A DNA stretch of 64,000 nt from Petaurus breviceps papuanus. Its lineage: Eukaryota; Chordata; Mammalia; Diprotodontia; Petauridae. Positions 35,640-46,200 of the stretch are shown here, piece by piece (the first letter of the stretch is position 1; every line of letters begins with the position of its first letter). The position numbers and the translations under genes were made by a program. Where the stretch lies: assembly GCA_028583685.1 (NCBI GenBank), contig JAMXIF010000065.1, positions 35,292,110 through 35,356,109 on the forward strand, in the 5' to 3' direction. Below the pieces are notes generated by a model, which was given only the letters and a program-made list of their open reading frames with translations, was not told the origin of the DNA and made no database searches.

Positions 35640-35888
35640 TTTTTGTTCAGTCGTCTTTCTGTCATGTCCTCTCTATGTAACCCCATTTGGGGTTTCTTGG
35701 CAGAGATACTGGAAGGTTTGCCATTTCCTTCTCCAGCTCATTTTACAGTTCAGAGAACTGAGTCAAACAGGGTTAAGTGACTTACCCAGGATCACACAGC
35801 TATTAAGTATGTAAGGGCAGATTTGAGTTCAGGAAGATGAGTCTTCCTGACTCCACGCTCTGTGCACTGTGGCGCCACCTAGCTTATC
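35640..35888 (-). mobile_element. RTE-tailed marsupial SINE
   Basis: Reversed element: ttgttcagtcgtctttctg, gtaaccccatttggggtttc, ggtttgccatttccttc, agggttaagtgacttac and reversed head actgtggcgccacctagc. Full length. Confidence 0.85.
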
Positions 35889-35929
35889 CAACACATCATA
35901 CCCGACACAAGAAACCCCATTATAAGATA

Positions 35930-36240
35930 CTAGAGTAGTGGTCACCTAACCTTAGCTTGAAGACCATCCTGGAAGGGGCATCTCCCTACCTCCTATGGCA
36001 GCACTTTGGGACAGCTGGAATTATGGAGAAGGCTTTCCTGACATCAGGCTTAGATTTGCCTGCTGGAAACTCAAACGCTTTGCTGCTAGGGAGACACTAA
36101 GCAGAGCCAGTTGGTTCTCCCTTGTGCATAATAATCTTTCAGATATTAGACAGCAGGGGCCGTGTCATGCCTGGGTCTTCTCTCCTGCACGTTAACCATC
36201 ACATGTTTCTTCAATTGATTCTCAAATGACCTGAATTCAG
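35930..36240 (-). mobile_element. CR1/L3-type LINE 3' fragment
   Basis: Words such as catctccctacctcctatgg, aagcagagccagttggttc and ttgattctcaaatgacctg recall the antisense 3' end of CR1/L3 elements. Another piece lies at 41340-41890. The assignment is tentative, as the copy is very old. Confidence 0.4.
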
Positions 36241-36264
36241 GCTCTCTCTAAATGTGGAAGAGAA

Positions 36265-37235
36265 TATGAGAACTTAGAAGGGCCTTAGAATATAGAATGT
36301 TAGAGTAAAGAGGGGGTCTTAGAACAAGGAATTTCAGAACTAGAAGAAGCCTTAGAAGACAAAACATTAGAGCTAGAAGGGACCTTATAAAATGGTATGG
36401 CAGAGCTGGAAAGGGTCTTAGAACATGGAATGTCAGAGTTGGAAAGAGTCTTAGAACACAGAATGTCAGAGCTGGAAGAAACCTTAGAACACAGAATGTC
36501 AGAACTGGAAAGGGCTTTGGAACAAAGAGTGTCAGAGCTAGAAAGGGTCTTAGAACATGGAATGTCAGAGCTGGAGCAAATCTTAGAACACAGAATGTCA
36601 GAGCTGGAAGGGACCTTGGAACAACAGAATGTCAGAACTGGAAAGGGTCTTGGAACAAAGAGTGTCAGATCTAGAAAAGGTCTTAGAACATGGAATGTCA
36701 GAGCTGGAAGAAACCTTAGAACACAGAATGTCAGAACTGGAAAAGGTCTTAGGACAAAGAGTGTCAGAGTTAGAAAGGGTCTTAGAACACAGAATGTCAG
36801 AGCTAGGAGAAATCTTAGAACACAGAATGTCAGAACTGGAAAGGGTCTTAGAACAAAGAGTGTCAGAGCTAGAAAGGGTCTTAGAACATGGAATGTCAGA
36901 GCTGGAACAAATCTTAGAACACAGAATGTCAGAGATGGAAGGGACCTTGGAACAACAGAATGTCCTGGGGGGACTTTAGATCATAGACTATCAGAACTGA
37001 AAGAAATCTTAGAACACAGAATATGAGAGCTGGAAGGGACCCTGGAAAATGGAATGTCAGAGCTAGAAGGGACCTTAAAACCCAGAATGTCAGAGCGGGA
37101 AGAGATCTTAGAACTGAGAATGTTAGATCCAGGAGGGACCTTAGGACACAGAATGTCAGAGCTGGCAGGCCTGAAGACAAAGAAATCTTAGAGCTAGAGG
37201 AGACCTTGAAAAAGAGATTATTACAACTGGAAAGT
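36265..37235. repeat. 33-bp MIR3-tail minisatellite, array 3 (largest)
   Basis: About 28 units of a 33-bp sequence (core gaatgtcagagctggaa) run through nearly 1 kb. A marked variant containing aacaaagagtgtcagag starts at 36521, 36654, 36753 and 36852, spacings of 133, 99 and 99 bp, showing higher-order amplification of three-unit blocks. In one frame it reads as an 11-residue repeat (MSELERVLEHR) over about 200 codons. No conserved protein is implied. Confidence 0.92.
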
Positions 37236-37254
37236 GTCATCAGTCAACAGGAAT

Positions 37255-37480
37255 TTATTTATTAATGTTCATTTTTTAAAATCCCTCCTATTTCTGTCCT
37301 CTTTGAGAAGAGAAAAACAAAATCTTTGCAATGAACATGTCTAGCAAGCAAACACATTCCCTTATCAGCCACCTTCAAAACATGGGCTTCCTGACCTATA
37401 CTCTGCATCTGTTGCCTTTCTGGAAGGAGGTGGTGACATATTTCCTTGTGAATCCTTAGAATCATGGTTGGTCATTGCTC
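37255..37480 (-). mobile_element. Old L1 LINE fragment
   Basis: It resembles the left part of the 33405 fragment (cctctttgagaagagaaaa, caatgaacatgtctagcaag, cacattcccttatcagcc). It is truncated at both ends. Confidence 0.5.
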
Positions 37481-37870
37481 ACCAAGACTTTATGAAGCTA
37501 GACCTACTATGTGTCCAGCACATGCTAGGTTCGGGGGGTACAAATAATAATAAGGAACCAATCTGTGCTCTCGAGGATCTGATACTAATGGGGCAGACAA
37601 GTGTATCCAGCAATACATACAAACTAATGGCAAATAAACAGAATATAGTTGAGTACAACTTGGGTTGGGAGGGAGGGAACTGGTCTTGGTGGGGCTTGAG
37701 AAAGATTTCCTCTAGTAGATGATCTCGTTCATGGATCATGAACTTAGAGTTGGAAGAAGCCTTGGGACATTGAGTCCAATGAGAGGTTAAGTGGTATAGC
37801 CAAGGTCCCACAGGAAGAAAATGGGGCAGTCTGGACCTAAACCCTGGTCATAACTGTCAAGTCAGCCCAG
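37481..37870. repeat. Old dispersed repeat segment and antisense MIR3
   Basis: About 37485-37730 has the opening of the 10236 repeat (gacctactatgtgtccagc, ctgtgctctcgaggatctg). About 37735-37860 is antisense MIR3 (tagagttggaagaagcctt). Confidence 0.6.
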
Positions 37871-37879
37871 CTCTCTCAT

Positions 37880-38160
37880 TTACACAATGACAACAATGAT
37901 AATAGCAGCTAATATTTACCTAGTGCCTACTATCTTCCAGGCACTGCCCTAAGTGCTTTTTACAAATATCGCATTTGCTCCTCACAACAACCCTGGGAGG
38001 TATGTGCCATTTTTATGCTCACTTTACAGATGAGGAAACTGAGGTAGGCAGCAGTTAAATGACTTGCCCAGGGTCGCACAGGTAGTAAGTGTCAGGTATG
38101 AGATTTGAATCCTGATTTTTTTGACTTGAAGTTCAGTGTGCCTTACACTCTACTGCTGCC
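37880..38160 (-). mobile_element. tRNA-headed CORE-SINE
   Basis: Reversed element with tatttacctagtgcctacta, agatgaggaaactgaggtag, cttgcccagggtcgcacag and reversed head ctctactgctgcctccc. It ends 150 bp before PRDM11 exon 3. Confidence 0.75.
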
Positions 38161-38310
38161 TCCCCACACCCACTTGTTCCCAGGTGATCCCAGCAGTCCT
38201 CCCTCAGGAGTCAGGCGAGACCAATGAGAAGTGTCTGTTGGGTGTGAATGCTACTGCCCGCCCCCACTGCCCAGTAGCTAATTCCCTCTTTCTGCCTTCT
38301 GCCCCTGCAG

Positions 38311-38573
38311 TCTGTGAGTCCTGCCAAGAATACTTTGTTGATGAATGCCCCAACCATGGCCCCCCTGTGTTTGTGTCCGACACTCCCGTGCCTATGGGCA
38401 TCCCTGACCGAGCAGCCCTCACCATCCCGCCTGGCATGGAGGTGGTCAAGGAGGCCAGTGGGCAGAATGATGTACGCTGCATGAATGAGGTCATCCCTAA
38501 GGGGCACATCTTCGGGCCGTACGAGGGGCAGATCTCGACACAGGACAAATCAGCCGGCTTCTTCTCCTGGTTG
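38311..38573 (+). CDS. PRDM11: PRDM11 exon, zinc knuckle and first half of PR/SET domain
   Basis: The acceptor is gcccctgcag and the donor ggttg|gtgagt. The 263 bp encode Phe74 to Leu161. The start, [17 protein letters not shown], is the zinc knuckle shared with PRDM7/9, with likely zinc ligands Cys75, Cys78, Cys86 and His89. The PR domain follows, with [32 protein letters not shown] and [12 protein letters not shown], almost identical to human. PR domains are SET relatives. In PRDM11 a repressor role without detected histone methyltransferase activity has been reported. The exon ends in phase 0. Read-through of the donor gives about 14 extra codons, which I do not consider coding. Confidence 0.98.
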
Positions 38574-39500
38574 GTGAGTCTCCCCACTGCTGCTCACATG
38601 GGGCATTCCTGGTGAAGGGGGGTGTTCAATGCCAGAGCGTAGGTCTCAGCTCATAGGCCCTTCCTTCATCACATGAAAGATGTGGGTAATAAATCCTGCT
38701 GTGCCCAAGACTGAGGCCCAGGGTGGCTGAGGAGCCCACCCCACAATAGGAGAATTCATTTGCAAGCATTATGGTATGTTGGCAAAGATGCTGGATTTGG
38801 ATTTAGGGGCCCTGGGTTCAAATCCAGGTTTACTACTTTGTGATTTTGGGCAAGTCACTTGACCTCTTTCTGCCTCTGCTTCCATATCTGTAAAGTGAGG
38901 GGGTTAGATTCAGTGACCCTGAATCTTTCAGCTCGAAAGCTATGATCCTATTGTATGGGTGGCCTATTTAATTATGAATTCTTAGTGATTGGCCATTGCT
39001 CTCCAAGACTTTATGAAGCACCTACTATGTGTCTGGCCCATGCTGGGGATGCAAATAATAAGAATGAGCTAATCCCTGCCCACAAGGAGCCCACACTAAT
39101 GGGGTGATCAGCAAGTGTACCTAGAAATGCATACAAACTAATAAACACAATGTATCTGCGTACAGCCTGGTGTGGGAGGGAGGGAACTGGCCTTGGTAGG
39201 AGCAAAGTGGCTTTAGGACAAAGGATGGCTGCTGTTGGATGGCTGTGCTATAGTCTTCTGCATTTCCTCTCTCTTTCCTGCTTTCTGGGGTGAAAGATGC
39301 CTAAGGGAGGACACTGTGGGTCTTCTGGAGCAAAGCTCCATACTTCCTTGGGTCTCCCAACCATTAAAATGAGACAAAACCCTGTACATCCTCTTTGTTA
39401 AAGAGATTAAGGGGAGATGGAACAGACAAGCTAGTGGGAAGATAAGGTGATGATGGCCGTGGTCAGAAAGGGTAAAGCAGAGCTCCAAAGGGCGGTCCCT
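38574..39500. repeat. Intron 3: MIR fragment and old dispersed repeat
   Basis: A sense MIR3 lies at about 38775-38960. From 38985 a copy of the dispersed-repeat opening (agcacctactatgtgtctgg, ctgcccacaaggagcccac) continues, with decay, to about 39550. Confidence 0.55.
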
Positions 39501-39779
39501 CCACAGGGGCACTCTGGAAGCCAAGGTGATACTTGGAGAAAGGTGGTCTTTCCTATGTTTTGAAGACAGTGCAGGTGTCCTTGTGAAAAATAAAAGCAAA
39601 GTCAAGGTTCAGACATCATGGAGCTTGTTGCCAAGAAGGAAACTGACCTGTGACTCAGGATTACATCCGAGACTGGTAGCCTTGCCTGACTCTCTTACTG
39701 CCCATTTGTAAAAATGCCTCATTTAAGTGTCTGTATAATAAGAAAGGAAGAGAAGGAGGAGGAGAGAAGGAAAGGGGGA

Positions 39780-40055
39780 AAAAGGATGTCAGAGCTGAGA
39801 AGGACCTTAAAACAGAGAACATCGGAGTTGGCGAGGTCTTTAGTATATAGAATGTCAGAGCTCAGAGAGACCTTAGAATATAAAATGTTAGAGCTGAGTG
39901 GGTCTTGAGAACATGGAATGTCAGAACTGGGAGGAACCTTAGAACATAGAATGTCAGAGCTGGGAGGAACCTTAGAATATAGAATGTCAAAGTTGAGAGG
40001 AACCTTAGAACATAGAATATCAGAGCTGGGGGGAACCTTAGAATGCAGTTTCTTG
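39780..40055. repeat. 33-bp MIR3-tail minisatellite, array 4
   Basis: Eight units (agaatgtcagagctgggagg type) lie in intron 3 of PRDM11. They yield Leu/Val-rich frames on minus and an 11-residue MSELGGTLEHR repeat on plus. Confidence 0.88.
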
Positions 40056-40445
40056 GAATTATCAAGTGCAGAAGTGATGACTGCTTCCCCTCCTGAGGCC
40101 TCTTCTAGGTCTAAATCAATGATCCTGTGATCTCCACCTTGCTCAAGGGAGTCTTGTTTCAGCTCCAGCCTTTGTGCCCCTATCTCACATTCAGGGTCTC
40201 TGCTGCCATTATCTCCCTAGGCAGAGGATCTCAAGGCTTTCAGCTTCTGTTTCTGGTCACAAACAGGTTGGGGAGCCCTCTAAGAAGAAAAACAAATAGC
40301 AAATAAGCCACGCCGCTCTGTCCAAATGTCCATCTTCTGTCCATCTTCCAAGGCTCCTCGGTACCCAGGATTCTCATAAGCTCTTATTTTACCCCTGACT
40401 GGGGTTATGCTCCAACATGGAGGTAATCACTGAGGGCTTGGTTCA
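40056..40445. other. Intron 3, unique part
   Basis: A worn MIR3 remnant lies at about 40060-40180. The remainder is unique. No exon seen. Confidence 0.4.
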
Positions 40446-40868
40446 CTCATCATGTTCAGTCAGCAAGCATTTAGTAAGCCTCTACTATGTGCCAAGCACT
40501 GTGTTAATGCTGGGAATACAAAGAAGGGAGAAAAAAGCAGCCCCTGCTCTCAAGGAGTTCACAGTCTTAATTGTGGGAGGGCACATACAAACCACTATGT
40601 ACAAATGATATATTTGGGATAAACCAATAAAGACAAGGGAAATTGGGATAACTCAATAAGGAAAGGCTTCTTGGAGAAAGTGGAATTGAACTGAGACCAG
40701 AAGGTAGCCAGAGAAGCCAGAAGACAGGGATGAAGAGGGAGAGAATTCCAGATGTAGGAGACCCCGCGTGAAAATGCAGAGTTGGGAATGCCATGTGTGA
40801 TTAATGGCAAGGAGGCCCGTATCACTGACTTGAAGGGAGCCTGGCAGGCAGTTTATGAACAAAAGAGG
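40446..40868 (+). repeat. Old dispersed repeat, well-preserved opening
   Basis: agtaagcctctactatgtgc, tctcaaggagttcacagtc, aaaggcttcttggagaaag and gggagagaattccagatg follow in the same order as in other copies. This is the best example of the first 420 bp of the family. Confidence 0.65.
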
Positions 40869-40869
40869 A

Positions 40870-41335
40870 GAATCATGAAATAGAGAACGTCAGAACTGTA
40901 AGAGTCCCTAGAACAAAGGCGTCACAGCTAGAAAGGACACTGGAGATTTGAAGGGCCAGACTGCAAGGATTCTCAGAACGAGAATTCTTAAGTATTTTTG
41001 TGTGTCATGGCAGCATTCAGGTAAAGCCTTCTCAGACTAATGTTTTTAAATTTACAACATAAAATACACAGGATTACAAAGGAAAGCAATTATATTGAAA
41101 TAGTTATAAAAAAGATTTTTTAAAAACTAGTTAATGTTCTCTACTAGAACATGTTCTAAGAGAGAAGGGAACCTGTAACATTCTGTGGTAGGAGGTCAGA
41201 GCTATGAGGGACCTTAGAACATGGAACACTGAATGTCAGAAATGGAATGACACTTTGAAATCTCCTAGGTCAACTATTTTTACTGATTACACAGAATTAC
41301 AGCATCTCCAAGTTGGGAGGAACCTTAGAACCTTA
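40870..41335. repeat. 33-bp MIR3-tail minisatellite, array 5, with hAT-type fragment inside
   Basis: Degenerate units at 40875-40990 and 41165-41330 (gaacgtcagaactgtaaga, gtcagagctatgagggacct) flank an antisense hAT-type MITE piece at about 40990-41130 (cttctcagactaatgtttt, ggattacaaaggaaagcaa). Confidence 0.65.
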
Positions 41336-41339
41336 GCCT

Positions 41340-41895
41340 AGCCCATACCTGAATAAGACTCTCCCCATATATGCCAAACAGGTGACCATCCAACCTGTGT
41401 TTGAGGCAGGGAGGGAGAGGGAGCACCCACGACCTCCCACTCAACCCACTGCACTTGGGGATGGTTCTGATTGTCAGTGTCTTTTATTTGACATCAAGCT
41501 TGAACCTACCTCCCTGCTCATCCCATTCATTCATTCTGGTTATGATGTCCTGCTCAAATACTTGAAGACAGCTGTCATAGCCCACCCCCATCTTTGGGAC
41601 TTACAGATTTAAAGCTGGAAGAGACTTCAAACATCATCCACTTCAGTCCCCTAATTTTACATGAAGTAAGCTGAAGCCCATAAAGGTTAGGTGAACGACC
41701 CAATCTCACACTGGTCGTAAGTGGGATTTGAACTCAGGTCCTCTGACCCTAAATCCTCCACTCCTACCACACCGCGCGTGCTGGTTTCTCTTCTCCATGG
41801 TGTGATCTCCAGTCCCTCTGGCATCCTGGTTTACTTCCTCTGGTTGGTCTTCAGCTTGTCAATACCCTTCCTAAAATCAGTCCGTCCGCAGTATT
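41340..41895 (-). mobile_element. CR1/L3-type LINE fragments and antisense MIR3
   Basis: About 41375-41590 and 41780-41885 (gatctccagtccctctggc, cttcagcttgtcaataccc) resemble antisense CR1/L3 3' sequence. An antisense MIR3 at 41600-41770 (taaagctggaagagacttca) separates them, as if inserted. Confidence 0.45.
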
Positions 41896-42500
41896 TTTTA
41901 AATTTTATTTTTTTATCTGGATTTAATGAGCAGCAGAGGAGAAGGGAGAAAGGAATAAGCATTTATGTTGTGTCTCCTACATGCCGGGCACTATGCTAAG
42001 GGCTTTTACAAAAATGATCGCATTTTCAAAGGAAAGCTAAGTGGGCATTCCCATATACGATGTTAAGGAGAAAATGGGGGTTGATTGTGAGACCAATCGG
42101 TGAGCATTTAATAAGTGCCTACTGTGAGCTATGTGCTGTGCAGGGAGCTGAGATGTTTCACCTTTGCCCTTATCTACTCATCCCTCCCAGGTTGCTCCAG
42201 GCACTTCCCTTAGTCCTTCTAGCATCATGAAGAGATTGGGAAGGGGGCTGTGCAGGGATTTGGAACAAAGAGAGCAACTGAGACTTAAATAGTGCTTTAT
42301 ACCATTCCCATCCCCTTCATACAGATGGGAAGGGAGAGAGCAGTTAGCTGACAGATTGCAATCTTAGCATATCCTGGATGTTCCTGGATGTAAATGGCCC
42401 TAGGCCAGGTCATGTTTCATGTCCTGTCTACCACTGTCATCTTCTTGCTGTCCACATAAACATTGCACTCCTCCACTCGTGCATCCTTTCCCCCTCTTAC
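41896..42500. other. Noncoding interval, intron 3
   Basis: About 41940-42020 and 42090-42150 carry the old-repeat theme (gtctcctacatgccgggcac, ataagtgcctactgtgagc). The rest is unique, without an exon. Confidence 0.4.
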
Positions 42501-42504
42501 TTAC

Positions 42505-42741
42505 AGTGGATAGAACTCCAGACCTGGAGACAGGAAGACCTGAGTTCAGATATGACTTCCCTCAGATATTTACTAGCTGTGTGACCCTGGGCAAGTCACT
42601 TCATCTCTGTCTCCCTCAGTTTCCTCATCTGTAAAGTGGGGATAAAAATAGCACCTACCTTTCAGGGTTATTGTAAGGATCAAATAAGGTAATATTGGTA
42701 AAACATTTTGCCAGCCTTAAAGTACCATATAAATGTTGATT
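42505..42741 (+). mobile_element. CORE-SINE of MIR/MAR1 type
   Basis: Long copy: cagacctggagacaggaaga, gtgaccctgggcaagtcac, catctgtaaagtggggataa and ttaaagtaccatataaatg. The next SINE is inserted at its right end. Confidence 0.8.
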
Positions 42742-42757
42742 AAGACTTTCACCACTG

Positions 42758-42917
42758 TGGGGCTGCCAGGTAGCACAGCGAGTAAGAGCACCGGCTCCAG
42801 TTCGGGATGACTTGTGGATCGAATCCGGGCTCTGACACTTAGCACCCACCCAGAAACACCTGGCCGTGTAACCTTGAGCAAGTTACTTAACCCGGATTGC
42901 TTTAAAAAAAAAAAAAG
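42758..42917 (+). mobile_element. Marsupial tRNA-derived SINE with perfect 16-bp duplication
   Basis: Head ggggctgccaggtagcacag, B-box-like region ggatcgaatccgggctctg, terminal acttaacccggattgc and an A-run. Target duplication AAGACTTTCACCACTG lies at 42742-42757 and 42918-42933. The head differs from the other SINEs here and may mark a separate subfamily. Confidence 0.94.
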
Positions 42918-43087
42918 AAGACTTTCACCACTGCTTCTAGAATAGTTGTAATTAGATTGCCCAATGAACCATCTCTGTGACTTCCCAAACCAAAACCCAG
43001 ATCCCTTTTAGTAGAATGGAAGCCTCCTGAAGGCAGAGACTGCTTCACCTTTGTATCTCTAGCATTTAGCACAGGGATTGGAGACAT

Positions 43088-43337
43088 TGTTGTTGAGTCG
43101 TTTCTGTCATGTCTAACTCTTCTTTACCCCATCTGGGGTCTTCTTGGCAAAGAGAGTGGAGTGGTTTTCCATTTCTTTCTTCAGCTCATTTTACATAAGA
43201 AGAAACTGAGGCAAACAGGGTTAAGTGACTTTCCCAGGGTCACATAGATAGTAAGTGTCTGAGGTCAGATTTGAACTCAGGCTTCCCTGATTCCAGGCCC
43301 AGTGCTCTGTCTACTGAGCCACCTCGCTGCCCAGATT
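43088..43337 (-). mobile_element. RTE-tailed marsupial SINE
   Basis: Reversed element: ttgttgttgagtcgtttctg, taccccatctggggtcttc, gcaaacagggttaagtgac and reversed head ctactgagccacctcgctg. It lies 270 bp before PRDM11 exon 4. Confidence 0.85.
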
Positions 43338-43605
43338 GGAGACATAGTAAATGTTTAATAAAACGCTTTCATTCATTCATCCAGAGCAGGCTTAGAATGC
43401 TGTCCTCTTCCATAAGACCGCACAGCCATGCTGGGGGCCATTTACAGGGAGGTGTCCCATGGAGCTGAGCTCAGCCAGGGTGGGCGCGAGAGGGCCTCTC
43501 ATCCGAGTTTGAGGGAAGACCTGGGTAGTGGTGGGAAGCATTGCCCTCAGGTCAGCTGGCCCGGTCTTGATCAGCTTGTGCCAGACTCTCTCTCTGACAT
43601 TTCAG

Positions 43606-43673
43606 ATTGTTGACAAGAATAACCATTACAAGTCGATCGATGGAACGGATGAAACCCAAGCCAACTGGATGAG
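43606..43673 (+). CDS. PRDM11: PRDM11 exon, middle of PR/SET domain
   Basis: This 68-bp exon begins after gacatttcag and ends ATGAG|gtgagt (phase 2). It encodes [20 protein letters not shown] plus WMR (residues 162-184). Human has [20 protein letters not shown], so three substitutions in this short stretch. The NWM(R) motif corresponds to the conserved N-W-[ML]-R in PR domains, next to the substrate/cofactor cleft. It is too short to be seen as a long open frame and was found by searching for the expected continuation. The donor has the full GTGAGT consensus. Confidence 0.96.
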
Positions 43674-45177
43674 GTGAGTCCTGCTCTGTCACGGGCGCCT
43701 CGGTGTCTTCCCCCAGTGAGGGAGTCAGGGAGTGTGGGCCGTGGGTGGGAGTGATCGTGGGAGGGAGAAGAGCCTACAGAGTAGGACCCTCCATCCTCTT
43801 GGTTTTTTCCATGCTTTGGATAAACCTCACTCAGAGAGACCTTACTTCTTGCCACCATCCAGCCAAAGGAGTCAGAAGAAATGGCTCTGATGCCATGGGA
43901 ACCCTGAGGATAGGGAGGGAATTGCATAGCTGCTAGCTTTCTGCAAGGCTTTCCTTAAAGGGGCTACTGCCAGGCAGTGGAGATTCAGGCCTCTGGGGAC
44001 TGGGGCCAGAGCAAGCCCTCCCCCAGCTTTCTGGAGCCGTGTACTGCCTTGCTGCCTGTGTTCTGTTTGGGAGAGACTAATCTCCTTAGGAAGCTGTGGA
44101 CAGAGGGAGGGGGTGAATGTCTCCACCTCACTAGTATTCCCTAAAGCCTATTCTTGAATTGCTTCTGCCACCCAGGGCATGCTATCTTTGTCCTGAAACT
44201 TAGTACTCTTTAAGGTACCCTAGGTGCCCTCTGTAGCCTCATAGCGCTTTAGCTGCGGACAGGCTGCAATTGTCAGAGGCACAGGGAACTTAGGGCTAAG
44301 AAGCATCTCTAGACCAACATCTATATTACACAACTAAGGAGAAAGAAACCAAGAGGTCAAGTGATTTTTCCCAAGGTCACCCAGGCAGCAAATGGCAAAA
44401 GCAAGACTGGAACCCAGGTCCTCTGATTCCAGAACCATTAATCTATACCTGTGCACACAGAGTGCTTCTCTTTCAGAGGCTGGGGTGGGGGAATGAGGAG
44501 GAGGTGGCTCTTTGGGGAGCTATGGACTGCATGTCAAGGCTATGTTCAACCACAGTCCTAAGTAAATTCATGCAAGATTTCAAACCAGGATGAGAAATTC
44601 CCATCCACCCACAATGGTGCCACGGGCACAGCTATGATGTCTAGCATGTGAACTGTCAGGTTGGGGGCAGGTACCACTGTCCAAAGTATATGTGTGTGGA
44701 CAGGTGAGAGAGGGGCAAGCTCCTGCGGTCTGGCTTCTCTTTGTTCAAGGTATTACCTGCAGTAGGGAGATCCCTAGAAAGAGAACTACTAGGGAAATGC
44801 AAGGGAGGTTGGGGGGAGGGATCAGGAAATGGGCTTGATGCAAATGAGATGAGACTGTTTGGGGGAAATAGAGGCTCCCTGGTTTCAGAGGTGCTGCTGC
44901 ATTGGAATAGCTACTATTTTGGCTGTCAGAATGAATAAGAACAAATGAATTCCAGAGTGGTGAGTCAGTGATAAGGGTTAGAAAATCTGTCTATGACCTT
45001 TTAAAATGCTCATCTTTTCATGCATTCCTGAGATGCAAATAGTAATGATGATGATGACGACAACAATATGCTTGTAAGGTTTCCTGTGAAGCGCTATATA
45101 CATGTTTATTTATATACTAATCAGAGCTCATAATGTTTGTGTATGTATATATCAGACAGACAAGTAGATAGATAAGT
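43674..45177. other. Intron 4, left part
   Basis: 43680-44285 and 44460-45170 are repeat-poor with no exon-like frame. An antisense MIR3 occupies about 44290-44455 (gggctaagaagcatctctag, ggtcacccaggcagcaaat). Confidence 0.45.
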
Positions 45178-45480
45178 GGGCAAATTGGATGAATGGATGG
45201 ATGATAGATGAGTGGATGGATGGATGGATGGATGAGTGGATGGATGGATGGATGATGATGGATGAGTAGGCAGGTAGATGGATGAATGGATGGATGGATG
45301 GATGGGTAGATGGATGGATGAATGGATGGATGGATGGATGGATGGATGGATGGATGGATGGATGGATGGATGGATNNNNNNNNNNTGGATGGATGGATGG
45401 ATGGATGGATGGATGGATGGATGGATGGATGGATGGATGGATGGATGGATGAGTGGATGAGTGGGTAGATAGTTGGATGG
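45178..45480. repeat. (GGAT)n tetranucleotide array
   Basis: TGGA/GGAT units, with gatgag and gtagat variants at both ends, extend over 300 bp including a 10-N gap. Frames reading (MDGW)n or (SIHP)n are artefacts. The true length is unknown. Confidence 0.96.
45376..45385. other. Assembly gap (10 N)
   Basis: Ten N bases lie in the middle of the GGAT array. Confidence 0.99.
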
Positions 45481-45514
45481 ATAAATAGATACATAGATGC
45501 ATGGGTAGATCAGA

Positions 45515-46200
45515 GCTGATCTCTATGTATAATCTTATTTGGTCCTCACTACAACCATGTGAGATAAGCATTATTGTTGTCCCCTTTTTACAGATGAGGA
45601 ATATGAGACTGAGAGAAATTAAATAACTTTTCCAGAGTCACACGGCTAGGAAGTCTGAGGCAGGATTAAGACTGATCTTTCTGAATCCAGATTCTGTGCT
45701 CTGTTCACTATACTCAACAGTTATCTGTTCCATGATATTCCCAACAAGTAGTCATATATCTTTCCACTCTCTTGCCTTACTTGAGACCTCTGGCCTTGTT
45801 TTTAGGGATCAAGAATCCTGCCTGAAGGTACCCTAGGGACTATTTCATTTTACTCCCTCATTTTACAAGAGAGAGGAAGGATTACAAGATTAGGATTTTA
45901 GGTTTAGAGATGAAAGAGAGTTCAGAGGCCCTCCAAACCAATGCCCTCATTTTACCAAAACAGAGAGGTTGAGTGATTTACCCAAGATCATGCAAGTCAT
46001 AAGTGGCAAAGCCAGAGTTTGAACCTAGGTTCTTTGGTCGTACAGGAAGCAAGTAGCAGAATTCCTTTTGTGCTTTCCAACCCACTGCTTGTCTTTATAG
46101 TACCAGAGCTTAGCATTCACTGTGCCTGACACATAAGTAAATGTTTAATAAATGCTTGTCAACTGACTGATTGATTCCATGAGGAATAAATGATATTCTC
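45515..46200 (-). repeat. CORE-SINE and MIR fragments
   Basis: About 45520-45720 is a reversed tRNA-headed CORE-SINE (gatgaggaatatgagactga, agagtcacacggctaggaag). About 45880-46075 is antisense MIR3 (gtttagagatgaaagagag), followed by a MIR-type tail (gtttaataaatgcttgtc) to 46175. Confidence 0.65.

Noticed and set aside
36397-37026. A 209-codon frame predicting a regular coiled-coil protein
   Set aside because: It is the translation of a 33-bp minisatellite of SINE origin. The same repeat elsewhere has shifting frames, no splice context and no conserved ends.
42758-42830. tRNA-like sequence with A- and B-box-like motifs (and the same in other SINE heads)
   Set aside because: It is the head of a SINE with tail and target duplication; no cloverleaf with paired acceptor stem is evident.
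45117-45571. Regular repeats with even spacing, at first glance array-like
   Set aside because: A plain GGAT tetranucleotide run without spacers; not a CRISPR array, and the DNA is vertebrate.
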